Source of the DNA: an uncultured Collinsella sp.
Lineage (GTDB): Bacteria; Actinomycetota; Coriobacteriia; Coriobacteriales; Coriobacteriaceae
DNA: 28,540 nucleotides
Direction: 5' to 3'
NCBI GenBank assembly: GCA_900544995.1
Contig: UQXC01000027.1
Span: 1 to 28,540 of the forward strand
A program made the position numbers and the translations under genes. This document shows, piece by piece, positions 1 to 8,196 of the stretch; the first letter of the stretch is position 1; each line of letters begins with the position of its first letter. Below the pieces are notes generated by a model, which worked only from the letters and a program-made list of their open reading frames with translations, searched no databases and had not been told where the DNA came from.

Positions 1-65
1 CGGGCTGGGTTTATTGTCTGAGCGACTTTGCGAAGCAAGGGGAGCGAAGATAAAAACCCAGCCCG
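1..65. repeat. Long-stem inverted repeat upstream of purE
   Basis: A perfect 12-bp stem (bases 1-12 pair with 54-65, CGGGCTGGGTTT / AAACCCAGCCCG) encloses 41 nt. Inside the loop a small nested hairpin is possible (CTTTGC against GCAAG around bases 27-38). There is no U-run directly after the stem on the plus strand, so it is not a clean terminator for an upstream plus-strand gene. On the minus strand the apical side reads TTTTTATC. It could be the end of an upstream unit, a dispersed palindrome or part of the purE leader. I cannot choose between these because the window starts at the first base of the stem. Confidence 0.5.
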
Positions 66-102
66 CCGCGGGGCACCCGGGGACCGCAGGGACGGGAGCA
101 GC

Positions 103-108
103 TATACT
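103..108 (+). promoter_or_regulatory. Possible -10 box for purE
   Basis: TATACT sits 63 bp before the purE start. No convincing -35 box lies 16-18 bp upstream. A small CTAC/GTAG hairpin overlaps its downstream edge. This is weak evidence. Confidence 0.25.
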
Positions 109-171
109 ACTCTCAGTAGTTAAGGGTCGCGGATTGGCCGCGTCACCGCTCTCAACAGGAGGTCTTTGTTT

Positions 172-636
172 ATGGCAGATCAGAAGCCGGTTGTCGGGAT
201 CATTATGGGCTCCAAGTCCGATCTGGGCGTTATGGAAGGTTGCACCGCCGAGCTCGAGGCGCTGGGCGTGCCCTATGAGCTCGTGATTGCAAGCGCGCAC
301 CGCACGCCGGCGAAGGTCCATGAGTGGGCTTCGACTGCCGCCGATCGCGGTATCAAAGTGATTATCGCCGCCGCCGGCAAGGCTGCTCACCTGGGTGGTG
401 TCGTGGCTGCCTTTACGCCGCTGCCGGTTATCGGCGTGCCTATGAAGACGAGTGACCTGGGCGGTATGGATTCGCTACTGTCGATGGTGCAGATGCCTTC
501 GGGCGTGCCCGTGGCCTGCGTTGCCATCAACGGCGCCAAGAACGCCGCCATCTACGCCACGCAGATTCTAGGCGCTTGCGACCCCGGGTACCGCAAGGTT
601 ATCGAGAAGATGAAGCAGGAGATGGCCGACGCCTAG
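172..636 (+). CDS. purE: N5-carboxyaminoimidazole ribonucleotide mutase PurE
   Basis: This 154-residue protein matches the usual length of bacterial PurE. It converts N5-CAIR to CAIR in the sixth step of purine synthesis in the cytoplasm. The nucleotide-binding motif GSKSD lies at residues 13-17 and the active-site SAHRTP at 41-46. The conserved AAH segment followed by TPLPVIGVPM is also present; the histidine there argues for the class I (mutase) type. ATG at 172 is chosen over an in-frame TTG at 166 because a full AGGAGG (157-162) lies 9 nt upstream of it. No purK is adjacent in the window. The other purine genes purF, purM and purN lie 3 kb downstream on the same strand, separated by unrelated genes, so purE is probably transcribed apart from them. 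Confidence 0.95.
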   Translation: MADQKPVVGIIMGSKSDLGVMEGCTAELEALGVPYELVIASAHRTPAKVHEWASTAADRGIKVIIAAAGKAAHLGGVVAAFTPLPVIGVPMKTSDLGGMDSLLSMVQMPSGVPVACVAINGAKNAAIYATQILGACDPGYRKVIEKMKQEMADA

Positions 637-671
637 GCGTTCCGCCGTTTCACCGCAGTATAAGGAGAGCC

Positions 672-1670
672 ATGTCCGACTATCAGGGAAAACGATTCAA
701 GGCTTCTCAGATTCCCGATCCGTCGAAGCCGGGTGCTGCTCATGCGGCACAGCAGGGTCGGGCATCCTCTCCTCAGCAGCCGCGCGCGCCGCGCCCCGTG
801 ACACCGGCGACGCATCGTCGACAGGACGCGCCGGCCGCATATCGACCTTCATCTTATAGCACCGCTAAGAAGCCGCCCCGGTCTTCATCGCATGCCACGC
901 CGTCGGATTACACCGAGCCGCCACGTAAAAAGCGCCGCTCCATCATTCCCATTCTGCTCATCATCGTGGGCATCGGCCTAATCGTTGCCGCCGCTGCCAT
1001 CTTTATCAATGCGCAGATTGGTTACAAGCAGGCGAGCGAGTCGTACCAAAAGATCGAAAAACAATATGTGAGCGACAAGGACGCCAGTGGCGTGCCAATT
1101 ATCGACTTTAATGCGCTTGCCCAGACAAATCCCGAGGTTGTGGGTTGGATTTACGCGCCCGGCACCAACATCAACTACCCCGTGGTGCAGACCAACAACA
1201 ACTCCAAATACCTCAACACGTTGTTCGATGGCACGTCCAACGCGTCCGGTGCCATTTTCTTGGATAGTGATGACACCGCGCCGGGAATGGTTGACCAGCA
1301 GACCACGATCTACGGACACCATATGAACGATGGGTCGATGTTCAACGTGATTTCGGATACGACAGACCAGGCAACGTTCGATAGCATTGAATATGTGTAC
1401 TACATCACACGGGATGCTACGTATAAGCTGCGACCACTGGCGACCAAGGTCGTTGAGGACACGTATGCCAAGGCGCGCACGATCAATTTTGAGGGCGACG
1501 ACGGGCTCAAGAACTACCTGTCCGAGATGCTCGACGGTGCCTCTGCCGTGGCGAGCGATGCCACCGATCGTGCTGCTTCGGCAACCAAGGTCGTAACGCT
1601 TGTGACCTGTCGTTCGCTGTCATTTAGCAATACGCGCGCCGTCATGGTGCTCACACCGGCCGAGGAATAG
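672..1670 (+). CDS. Class B sortase
   Basis: This 332-residue transpeptidase cleaves cell-wall sorting signals and joins surface proteins to peptidoglycan or builds pili. It has a long basic, proline-rich cytoplasmic N-terminus (about 1-88), one membrane helix (about 89-112) and an extracellular sortase domain. The class B signatures are VVGWIYAPGTNINYPVVQ, then YL-NTLF-G with GAIFLD, then YGHHM with the catalytic His near residue 216. The catalytic Cys is near 313 in TLVTC and the Arg near 322 in NTR. ATG 672 is preferred because AAGGAGAG lies just upstream; the open frame extends further 5' but runs into purE. It follows purE by 35 bp. No sortase substrate is adjacent; the nearest candidates lie 14 kb away and carry LAATG/LVATG motifs that are not typical of class B. 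This makes its true substrate uncertain. Confidence 0.88.
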   Translation: MSDYQGKRFKASQIPDPSKPGAAHAAQQGRASSPQQPRAPRPVTPATHRRQDAPAAYRPSSYSTAKKPPRSSSHATPSDYTEPPRKKRRSIIPILLIIVGIGLIVAAAAIFINAQIGYKQASESYQKIEKQYVSDKDASGVPIIDFNALAQTNPEVVGWIYAPGTNINYPVVQTNNNSKYLNTLFDGTSNASGAIFLDSDDTAPGMVDQQTTIYGHHMNDGSMFNVISDTTDQATFDSIEYVYYITRDATYKLRPLATKVVEDTYAKARTINFEGDDGLKNYLSEMLDGASAVASDATDRAASATKVVTLVTCRSLSFSNTRAVMVLTPAEE

Positions 1671-1728
1671 ATTGTTGAGAGCAGCCCGTCCCAAATGAGC
1701 TGCTCGATGACGGTAAAAGGGAGAAATG

Positions 1729-2145
1729 ATGCTTGAGAATGGCAAAACGATGCCTTCGGTTGATGCTTGGCTGCGCGAGGCCAAGGCCGATGCTTCGGCG
1801 GCAGGCTGTGGGATGTACCTGACGCATAACGGCGTGGTGCGCGCGACGCCCAAGTCCGAGGTCCGCGGGATCGAAACCGATGGCGTAGCTCCCGGGCGCA
1901 GGGTGGGCGGCATGGTGTTCGGCTTCGATGCTCAGAAGGTGCAGGCTGCTATCGAGGCCACGCGCGCGATGCCGGGTATCGGCTATGTGCGCGTGTGGCT
2001 GGCAAGCGGTGAGCTTGCCGTAGGTGACGACATCATGCTCGTGCTCATCGGCGGGGACATTCGACCGCACGTGGTCGATGCGCTGCAAGCGCTCGTTGGC
2101 ACCATCAAGAACGAATGCGTGAGTGAGGTCGAGCGCGAGGCATAG
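1729..2145 (+). CDS. MoaE-like protein (molybdopterin synthase large subunit family)
   Basis: The 138-residue product resembles MoaE, which with MoaD adds sulfur to precursor Z to make molybdopterin. Family-like features are THNGVVR near residue 32, a VRVWLASGELAVGDD stretch resembling the MoaE strand-turn before its helix, and a C-terminal helix ending LVGTIKNECVSEVE. The K of IKNE lines up with a conserved lysine. The downstream W-K-K of classical MoaE is missing, so catalytic competence is doubtful. Two ATGs lie in frame at 1726 and 1729; 1729 gives the better spacing from AAGGGAG. It is 58 bp after the sortase and is followed by a strong terminator, so it ends this transcription unit. No other moa gene is in the window. 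The family call is by pattern recognition and is moderate. Confidence 0.5.
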   Translation: MLENGKTMPSVDAWLREAKADASAAGCGMYLTHNGVVRATPKSEVRGIETDGVAPGRRVGGMVFGFDAQKVQAAIEATRAMPGIGYVRVWLASGELAVGDDIMLVLIGGDIRPHVVDALQALVGTIKNECVSEVEREA

Positions 2146-2176
2146 AGGCTTGCGTCGATAGAAGGCTCGTTTATAA

Positions 2177-2214
2177 AAATGCCCGCCGGTACGTGTGATA
2201 CCGGCGGGCATTTT
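2177..2214. terminator. Bidirectional rho-independent terminator
   Basis: A 15-bp perfect stem (AAAATGCCCGCCGGT paired with its complement, loop of 8 nt) is flanked by A-rich and T-rich ends on both sides. It sits between the MoaE-like gene and the convergent CmpB-type gene, so it can serve both. Confidence 0.9.
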
Positions 2215-2235
2215 GCGTTTTGGGCGCGGTTGGCG

Positions 2236-3465
2236 CTACACGCGCGTTGCATCCTTCGGGCTCATGGTCATGCTCTGGAAGCGATTCTCCATAAAGTCAT
2301 TATCGAAGTGCTCTCCGTAGAACTGTGCGACGGGAATGTCCGGCTCCGTGCCGTTAACGCGCTGGTACCAGTAGTCGAGCGACTGCAGCGTCATGACGCC
2401 GTCGACCAGCATAATGATGGTGAAGATGACGGTGGCCGAGTAGCGGCTCTTCCAGGGGATCATGTTGATAAGCTTAAGCAGCCTCGGCAGCAGCAGCTTG
2501 ATCCAGATGAGGCCGCCCAGGCCCCACAGACAGGCGAAGCCCGTGCAGGTGCGTCCGCCCGTGAGGACCACGAGCGGGTCGGGCATACCGAACAGCGTTA
2601 TGTGCGAGTAGCTCCACGAGACCACGCCAAACGCGGTCTGCATAAACCAGCCCACGAACACCTCAAAGCTGGCGCCGAGCAGGGCGCTCACCAGGAAAAT
2701 GATGATGGGGTTCTTTTTATAGAAGCGGTTGAGCACCATGGTCATGAGCACGGCACCAAAGCCGTAGATGGGGCTGAAGGGGCCAAACAGCATACCGGCG
2801 CGGTCCTGGTAGACACCCGGATCGTTGACGGTCATATGCCAGATATCCTCCAGGACCAGGCCGAGCACGCAGCAGACAAAGAATACCCAGAACAGGTTGA
2901 AGTAGTTGAGCTTGATGTAGCCTTCGCCGGTTTCGTCGCGCCCGAGCATGCCCTCGGCGGCGGCGTCGCGGTCGAGCATCTCCTGCAGGCGGCGCTGCAG
3001 CTCGCGCTCCTGGCGCAGTGTGGGGTCGACGGTGGCCGAAAGCGCGACGAGGATGCCGAGCTGGATGGCAGGGCGCAGCAAGAAGGGCCCGATGCCCTGG
3101 AGCATCACGTCAACCAAAAGCTCGACGACGGTAAACGCGATAAGGATATAGGACAGACGGGCGGCATTGCGGCGCTGGTTCTTGATGAGGTCCAGGCCAA
3201 AGATGATCAAGATGACGGCACTGGCAGCCGAGAGCATGATGCCGGCGACAATCAGTCCGACCGCGACGAGCGTGTTGTCGCCGAGCTTGGCGGCGGCGTT
3301 GCCGTTGATGAGTGCGGTGATGACCTGCCACATAAAGGCGCCGACCGACGGGAGCGTACCCACGCCGGACAGGATGCACAGGACGGCGTATACCTTAATG
3401 ATGAGGGGGATCTTCTTGACCTCCGTGGCGCTGGGGACGCTGGGGTCGAGTTCGTTTCGATCCAT
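2236..3465 (-). CDS. CmpB-family polytopic membrane protein (putative ABC-type permease)
   Basis: The product is 409 residues. After a short charged N-terminus, about four hydrophobic helices span residues 20-160. A charged linker follows (QERELQRRLQEMLDRDAAAEG), and then a second hydrophobic half. The second half carries the signature of the family annotated as putative ABC transporter type IV or CmpB: an ExxW near LVLEDIWHM, then LFGPFSPIYGFGA, then a conserved FEVFVGW helix. The function is not established for the family; no ATPase gene is next to it. The start is the ATG whose complement ends at 3465, preceded by GAAAGG; the frame is open further upstream but without a ribosome site and with residues unlike a protein N-terminus. 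It is convergent with the MoaE-like gene and divergent from purF. Confidence 0.72.
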   Translation of the reverse strand: MDRNELDPSVPSATEVKKIPLIIKVYAVLCILSGVGTLPSVGAFMWQVITALINGNAAAKLGDNTLVAVGLIVAGIMLSAASAVILIIFGLDLIKNQRRNAARLSYILIAFTVVELLVDVMLQGIGPFLLRPAIQLGILVALSATVDPTLRQERELQRRLQEMLDRDAAAEGMLGRDETGEGYIKLNYFNLFWVFFVCCVLGLVLEDIWHMTVNDPGVYQDRAGMLFGPFSPIYGFGAVLMTMVLNRFYKKNPIIIFLVSALLGASFEVFVGWFMQTAFGVVSWSYSHITLFGMPDPLVVLTGGRTCTGFACLWGLGGLIWIKLLLPRLLKLINMIPWKSRYSATVIFTIIMLVDGVMTLQSLDYWYQRVNGTEPDIPVAQFYGEHFDNDFMENRFQSMTMSPKDATRV

Positions 3466-3759
3466 ACATAACCTTTCTCGTTTTGCTGTAGGTACAAGGA
3501 TACGCCGCCGACCTGCCAAAAGACAGGACGAATGTCCCAATTGCAACAATGCAAGCCCCAACGGCGGGCGAGACGCGTCGCAACGGAAGTATGCGGGATC
3601 GTCGGCCCCGAGGCGGTTGCCCAATAAAATGTTTGGCCGCAAAACGGATTATTAGCTCGGTGGGCTTTTAAAAAGCGCTGCTCATGCGCTGGGGAGCGCG
3701 TCGCGCCGTGCGTATAATAAGGCGGGTAACGCCAAAATACGAGGCTCTGAGGGGATGCC
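3466..3759. other. Divergent intergenic region between the CmpB-type gene and purF
   Basis: These 294 bp hold no credible gene. The only clear signal is a consensus TATAAT near the purF side. A GC-rich inverted sequence (AGCGC around 3674 and 3694) precedes that box. I see no recognisable purine riboswitch or PurR-like box. Confidence 0.4.
3713..3718 (+). promoter_or_regulatory. Candidate -10 box of the purF promoter
   Basis: A perfect TATAAT lies 41 bp upstream of the purF ATG. The expected -35 position (about 3690-3695) has no good match to TTGACA, which could mean an activator-dependent or weak promoter. It would give a leader of about 35 nt. Confidence 0.45.
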
Positions 3760-5430
3760 ATGTCTCAAGAAACCATCCGCGCGGCCGAGCGTGCCGCGGG
3801 ACAGGTGAACACCATGTCGACGTATGATCCGGACTCCGACCAGCTGCATGAGGAATGCGGCGTTTTTGGTGTCTGGGCGCCCGATCGCGACGTGGCTCGA
3901 CTGACGTACTTTGGCCTGCGTGCACTGCAGCACCGTGGCCAAGAATCGGCGGGAATCGCCGTGGGCGACGGCGGTACGGTTATGGTCCGCAAGGATCTGG
4001 GCCTGCTCGACCGCGTGTTCTCCAATGCCGACTTGTCGACGCTCTCCGGTCAGCTGGCCGTGGGCCATGTGCGCTACGGCACCGCCGGCGCCAAGAGCTG
4101 GGAAGCCTCTCAGCCGCACCTCTCTACCATCAATAGCGTCATTATCGCGCTTGCGCACAACGGCACCCTCGTCAACACCGACGAGCTGCGCCGCCAGCTT
4201 ATCGAGCTGGGCGTGCCGTTCCTCTCCAACTCGGATTCCGAGGTCGCGACCAAACTCATCGGCTACTTTACTCAGCGTACAGGCCATCTGCGCGAGGGCA
4301 TTCGCAAGACCATGGAGCTCGTGCGCGGCGGCTACGCCATGACGCTCATCAACGAGCAGGCGCTCTACGCATTCCGCGATCCGCACGGCATTCGCCCGCT
4401 CGTGCTGGGCAAGCTGGTGGACGAGGGCCTGGACCAGGCCGATGCCGCATCCGTTTCGCAGCTGCCGTCGCAGGACGGCGCCGCGACGGTCGACGCCACC
4501 ACCCATGTCACCCGCGCCGGCGGCTGGGTCGTCGCCTCCGAGACCTGCGCGCTCGACATTGTGGGCGCCGAGTACGTCCGCGACGTCCGTCCCGGTGAGA
4601 TTTTGCGCATCAGTGCCGAGGGCCTTGTGTCCGAGCAGGGCGTGCCCGCCGCCGAAGAGCCTGCTAACTGCATCTTTGAGCAGGTCTACTTCGCCCGCCC
4701 CGATTCCATCATGAACGGCAAGAGCGTCTACGCCTGCCGCTATGACATGGGTCGTCAGCTGGCACATGAGGAGCCCGTCGAGGCCGACATGGTTATCGGC
4801 GTGCCCGACTCCGGCCTGCCGCCCGCGGAAGGGTATTCGCACGAGAGTGGTATTCCCTTTGGCGAGGGCCTTATCAAGAACCGCTACGTGGGCCGCACGT
4901 TTATCGAGCCTACGCAGGAGTTGCGCGCCATGGGCGTGCGTATGAAACTCAACCCGCTGCGCGACAACATCGAGGGCAAGCGCCTGGTCGTCATTGACGA
5001 CTCCATCGTCCGCGGCACCACCATGGTGCAGCTCGTCAAGATGCTGCGCAACGCTGGCGCCAAGGAGATTCACATCCGCATCAACTCGCCCGAGGTCATC
5101 TGGCCGTGCTTCTACGGTATCGATACCGACGTGCAGTCGCAGCTTATCAGCGCCAACAAGACGGTCGACGAGATTTGCGAGTATATCGGTGCCGATTCGC
5201 TGGCCTTCCTTTCGGTCGAGGGCCTGCTGAAGGTCATGCCCAAGGGCGGTTACTGCGATGCGTGCTTTACCGGACGCTACCCCGTGGCGATTCCCGAGAG
5301 CTTTGGCCGCGACAAGTTCATGGAGGGCTTTAAGCCCCGCAACCTGGACAAGCCGCTGCACTTTGACGACGACGCCGTGGTCGAGAAATACGACGACCGC
5401 AGCTGGGAAGAGGAGCATGGCGAGGCCTAA
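3760..5430 (+). CDS. purF: Amidophosphoribosyltransferase PurF
   Basis: This 556-residue enzyme makes phosphoribosylamine from PRPP and glutamine, the first committed purine step. The N-terminal glutamine amidotransferase domain starts at the nucleophile Cys33 in HEECGVFGV; the preceding 32 residues would be a removable propeptide, longer than usual. An alternative start at ATG 3814 would shorten it to about 14. Further motifs are the LRALQHRGQESAG loop, the RYGTAG segment and GGYAM in the N-terminal domain. The C-terminal phosphoribosyltransferase domain has the PRPP loop VVIDDSIVRGTT. Cysteines in NCIFEQVYF, WPCFYG and YCDACF match the four ligands of the Fe-S cluster of Bacillus-type PurF, so an oxygen-labile cluster is likely. 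The ribosome site GAGGGG is 5 nt before ATG 3760. purM follows after 156 bp. Confidence 0.96.
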   Translation: MSQETIRAAERAAGQVNTMSTYDPDSDQLHEECGVFGVWAPDRDVARLTYFGLRALQHRGQESAGIAVGDGGTVMVRKDLGLLDRVFSNADLSTLSGQLAVGHVRYGTAGAKSWEASQPHLSTINSVIIALAHNGTLVNTDELRRQLIELGVPFLSNSDSEVATKLIGYFTQRTGHLREGIRKTMELVRGGYAMTLINEQALYAFRDPHGIRPLVLGKLVDEGLDQADAASVSQLPSQDGAATVDATTHVTRAGGWVVASETCALDIVGAEYVRDVRPGEILRISAEGLVSEQGVPAAEEPANCIFEQVYFARPDSIMNGKSVYACRYDMGRQLAHEEPVEADMVIGVPDSGLPPAEGYSHESGIPFGEGLIKNRYVGRTFIEPTQELRAMGVRMKLNPLRDNIEGKRLVVIDDSIVRGTTMVQLVKMLRNAGAKEIHIRINSPEVIWPCFYGIDTDVQSQLISANKTVDEICEYIGADSLAFLSVEGLLKVMPKGGYCDACFTGRYPVAIPESFGRDKFMEGFKPRNLDKPLHFDDDAVVEKYDDRSWEEEHGEA

Positions 5431-5469
5431 AACCTGCCATGTGGGGACAGGTTTATTTTGGTAGGTTTT
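5429..5469. repeat. GGGACAGG-type palindrome at the purF stop codon
   Basis: Arms AAAACCTGCCA (5429-5439) and TGGTAGGTTTT (5459-5469) pair over 11 bp with one G-T wobble; the loop contains GGGGACAGGTTTATTT. The element starts inside the TAA of purF. The same core recurs at 22224-22423. It may act as a processing or weak termination hairpin for purF. Confidence 0.75.
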
Positions 5470-5586
5470 ACCTGCTGTTTTGTTGATATGACGGCGTATG
5501 CTGTTATGGCGCGCGCCGAAATGAACACAACTACGAGCACCGTTTGGCGCCCGCGCGGCGGACGGTAGTGGGAGAGGAAGGCTCAG

Positions 5587-6690
5587 ATGAGCGACAGCAA
5601 GCATGTGACGTACGAGGACGCCGGCGTCGATACCGCCGAGGGCGGCCGCGCCGTTGACGCTATTAAGCAGATGGTCAAGGACACCAACCGCCCCGAGGTT
5701 ATCGGCGGCATCGGCGGCTTTGGTGGCTTATTCTCGGCCGCCGCGCTTAAGGATATGGAAGACCCGATTCTGATCAGCGGTACCGACGGCGTGGGCACCA
5801 AGCTCGTGCTCGCCCAGATCATGGACCGTCACGAGACGGTGGGCCAGGACCTGGTCGCCATGTGCGTCAACGACATTCTGGCTTCGGGCGCCGAGCCGCT
5901 GTTCTTCCTGGACTACGTTGCCATCGGTCACATCGAGGCCGAGCACATGGCAAAGATCATCAAGGGTGTGGCCGACGGCTGCAAGCTCGCGGGCTGCGCG
6001 CTCGTGGGCGGTGAGATGGCCGAGCACCCCGGCGTCATGGCTCCGGCCGACTACGACCTTGCCGGCTTTACCGTGGGCGTCGTCGACCGTCCCAAGATGC
6101 TCGACCCCGCGAACGTCCGCCCCGGCGACGTGATCCTGGGCTTGCCTTCCACCGGCGTGCACTCCAACGGCTACTCGCTCGTGCGTAAGGTCATCGGCGT
6201 CGACGGTATTAAGCCGGGCACGCCCGAGGCCGCCGCTAAGGCCGAGGAACTGAGCCGCCCGCTCGAGGAGCTCGGTGGCGCTTCGCTGGCTGACGCCCTG
6301 CTGGCCCCCACGCGCATTTATGTGAAGCCGGTTCTTGAGCTGCTGCGCGGCGGCGCCAACGTGCATGCTATCGCCCACATCACCGGCGGCGGTATTACCG
6401 AGAACCTCAACCGCGCGCTCGCCGACGACGTCGACGCCGTGGTCACTCGCAACGGCGCCGAGATGGGTTGGGACGTTCCGCCCGTCATCACCTACGTGTC
6501 GCGCCAGGCCGAGCTCGCGCCCAACGAGGCATGCAAGACCTTCAACATGGGCGTTGGCCTGTGCCTGATCGTCGCCCCCGAGGACGAGGCCGCGGTTACC
6601 GAGGCCCTGGTCGCGCTGGGCGAGAAGCCGTTCCGCGTGGGCGAGTGCGTCGAGGGTTCCGGTAAGGTCGTGTACTCCGATGAGCGCTAA
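5587..6690 (+). CDS. purM: Phosphoribosylformylglycinamidine cyclo-ligase PurM
   Basis: The 367-residue product closes the imidazole ring, converting FGAM to AIR with ATP. Diagnostic features are the N-terminal Y-DAGVD-AEGGRAVDAIK region, ISGTDGVGTKLVLAQ near residues 58-72, the CVNDILASGAEPLFFLDY segment, and LVGGEMAEHPGVM. The C-terminal half has GLPSTGVHSNGYSLVRK, HITGGGITENLNRAL and FNMGVGLCLIV. Length and motif order are normal for the AIR synthetase family. The ATG is preceded by GGGAGAGGAAGG. Its last 11 bases overlap the start of purN (ATGAGCGCTAA), which points to translational coupling. Confidence 0.97.
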   Translation: MSDSKHVTYEDAGVDTAEGGRAVDAIKQMVKDTNRPEVIGGIGGFGGLFSAAALKDMEDPILISGTDGVGTKLVLAQIMDRHETVGQDLVAMCVNDILASGAEPLFFLDYVAIGHIEAEHMAKIIKGVADGCKLAGCALVGGEMAEHPGVMAPADYDLAGFTVGVVDRPKMLDPANVRPGDVILGLPSTGVHSNGYSLVRKVIGVDGIKPGTPEAAAKAEELSRPLEELGGASLADALLAPTRIYVKPVLELLRGGANVHAIAHITGGGITENLNRALADDVDAVVTRNGAEMGWDVPPVITYVSRQAELAPNEACKTFNMGVGLCLIVAPEDEAAVTEALVALGEKPFRVGECVEGSGKVVYSDER

Positions 6691-7381
6691 CGAGCAGATG
6701 GCTGCCGCCGAGGACCTGGGCTTTGTGCCCTATACCCGTCCGACCGGCACCGATACGGCCGAGCCTCTCAAAATCGGTGTGCTCATCAGCGGTTCGGGTA
6801 CCAACCTGCAGGCGCTGATCGATTTGGTCGCCGCCGGCAAGCTCAACGCTTCGATTGAACTTGTGGTGTCGAGCCGTCCTTCGGCTAAGGGTTTGCAGCG
6901 CGCTGAGCGCGCGGGCATCCAGACGCTCACGCTGTCTAAGGATATCTACGCCGACCCTATTGCCGCCGACGAGATCATCGCGCACGAGCTTCTCGAGCGC
7001 GGCTGCGAGTATGTGGTCATGGCCGGCTACATGCGCATGGTGCACACGCCGCTGCTGGCGGCGTTTCCCAACCGCGTGGTCAACTTGCATCCGGCGCTGC
7101 TGCCGAGCTTTACCGGTGCGCATGCGATTGACGACGCCTTTGCGCGCGGCGTCAAGGTAACTGGCGTGACCGTGCATTTTGCCAACGAGATCTACGACAA
7201 CGGTCCCATCATCGCCCAGCGTGCGCTGGCTGTTGAGGAGGGCTGGGATGTCGACACGCTCGAGGAGCACATCCACGCGATTGAGCACGTGCTGTATCCC
7301 GAGGTCGTGCAAATGCTCGCCGACGGCCGCGTCCACGTGCTGGAGAGCGGCAAGGTCGCAATTGACGCGCCTCGCGGCTAG
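6680..7381 (+). CDS. purN: Phosphoribosylglycinamide formyltransferase PurN
   Basis: The 233-residue enzyme transfers a formyl group from 10-formyl-THF to GAR. The first ~30 residues are an extension relative to typical PurN (about 190-210 residues); the domain proper begins at LKIGVLISGSGTNLQALID. The active-site region HPALLPSFTGAHAIDDA and VTGVTVHFANEIYDNGPIIAQ, with the conserved N-H-D residues, is intact. The ATG lies within the 3' end of purM and reads MSANEQMAAAEDLG. An internal ATG (6698) or later start cannot be excluded because the extension is not conserved in the family. It is the last gene of the purF-purM-purN run and is followed by a terminator. Confidence 0.96.
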   Translation: MSANEQMAAAEDLGFVPYTRPTGTDTAEPLKIGVLISGSGTNLQALIDLVAAGKLNASIELVVSSRPSAKGLQRAERAGIQTLTLSKDIYADPIAADEIIAHELLERGCEYVVMAGYMRMVHTPLLAAFPNRVVNLHPALLPSFTGAHAIDDAFARGVKVTGVTVHFANEIYDNGPIIAQRALAVEEGWDVDTLEEHIHAIEHVLYPEVVQMLADGRVHVLESGKVAIDAPRG

Positions 7382-7413
7382 CGGCGCACAGTACAATTTA
7401 GCCGAGTAGTCAG

Positions 7414-7456
7414 GGTGGTCATTGGCGCCAAGGCGCGCGTGGCCACCTTTTGTTTT
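7414..7456 (+). terminator. Rho-independent terminator after purN
   Basis: GGTGGTCA (7414-7421) pairs with TGGCCACC (7440-7447) with one wobble pair, and the loop can fold further through GGCGCC. The stem is followed directly by TTTTGTTTTT. Confidence 0.8.
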
Positions 7457-7534
7457 TGGGTAGTCATCGGGGACGGGCTTTAACGACTGGTCATTCAAGA
7501 ACGTCGCAGGTGACTAGATGAGAGAGGTGAGCGC

Positions 7535-7999
7535 ATGGCGGATAACGAAACGCTGTTTACGCCTGAGCTGGTGTTTTTTGATTGGGAATGCGCGACGCCG
7601 GATGAGGTGTTTGCGCGGCTCGAGGGCGAGCTTGCACCACGCGGCTACATTGCGTCCGGTTGGCTCGATGCCGTCCTCACGCGCGAGAATGCCTATCCCA
7701 CGGGCCTTGCCATGCCGGCGGCTAACATCGCCATCCCGCATACCGATCCGGGGTTTGTGGCTAAGCCCTATATCGCGGTGGTAAAGCCCGCCGCGCCCGT
7801 GACGTTCAATGCCATGGCGGGCATGGGCGCCCCCGTGCCGGCACAGATCATCATCAATTTGGGCATTGCCGAGCCGGGCGGCCAGGTCGAGGCCCTGCAA
7901 GCGCTTATGAATATCTTTATGGATGCCGATGCTGCAGCCGATGTGCTCGGCCAGACCACGTGCCAAGGCATGGTCGACGCCATCCGCCGCCACTTCTAA
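7535..7999 (+). CDS. PTS sugar transporter subunit IIA (fructose/galactitol type)
   Basis: The 154-residue cytoplasmic phosphocarrier matches the EIIA-2 domain. The phosphorylated histidine is His69 in AMPAANIAIPHTDPG, a placement typical of this family. Upstream, the helix with RGYIASGWLDAVLTREN is family-like. The C-terminus lacks any EIIB or EIIC domain, and no PTS permease is adjacent in the window, so its partner must be encoded elsewhere or it acts in regulation. The hydrophobic IIINLGI strand suits the galactitol branch (GatA-like), though the substrate cannot be read from the sequence. ATG 7535 has GAGAGAGGTGA upstream. A terminator separates it from purN; the downstream gap carries GGGGAC repeats and no clear terminator. 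Confidence 0.87.
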   Translation: MADNETLFTPELVFFDWECATPDEVFARLEGELAPRGYIASGWLDAVLTRENAYPTGLAMPAANIAIPHTDPGFVAKPYIAVVKPAAPVTFNAMAGMGAPVPAQIIINLGIAEPGGQVEALQALMNIFMDADAAADVLGQTTCQGMVDAIRRHF

Positions 8000-8019
8000 G
8001 GTGGAGCTAAGTCGGCGCC

Positions 8020-8128
8020 TGGGGACGTTCCTTATGTGCCGGCACTTGGGGACGGTCCCTAGCTGCCAGCTGCCAGAGCTGTCCCCTTTGCACCAAAATG
8101 GTGCAGATTAACTTGTCCCCCATGTGCC
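8020..8128. repeat. Cluster of GGGGAC repeats and hairpins
   Basis: Two near-identical direct copies of TGGGGACGKTCCYTA followed by TGCC lie at about 8021-8042 and 8045-8066. Inverted copies follow: TGTCCCCTTTGCACC near 8080 and TGTCCCCCATGTGCC at about 8114-8128. GGCACTTGGGGAC (8041-8053) is the near inverse of the last of these. A hairpin TGCACCA-AAA-TGGTGCA occupies 8089-8105. The cluster fills most of the gap between the EIIA and foldase genes. Confidence 0.7.
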
Positions 8129-8196
8129 AGGTGTGTCGCGGGGTCCGCGTTGTGACACAATGGCGTTTGTTCGATTCGTAATGCGAAAGGCCAACT

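Noticed and set aside
14..286. Small open frame at the left edge
   Set aside because: It runs through the hairpin and into purE in another frame, with no ribosome site and no family features.
2179..3471. 430-codon open frame on the plus strand
   Set aside because: It is antisense to the membrane protein gene and starts inside the terminator hairpin.
3466..3759. Purine riboswitch or PurR operator before purF
   Set aside because: I could not find the conserved core of a purine riboswitch or a convincing paired PurBox.
3682..5604. 640-codon open frame on the minus strand
   Set aside because: It is antisense to purF, and its translation has no recognisable domain; long antisense frames are common in high-GC genes.
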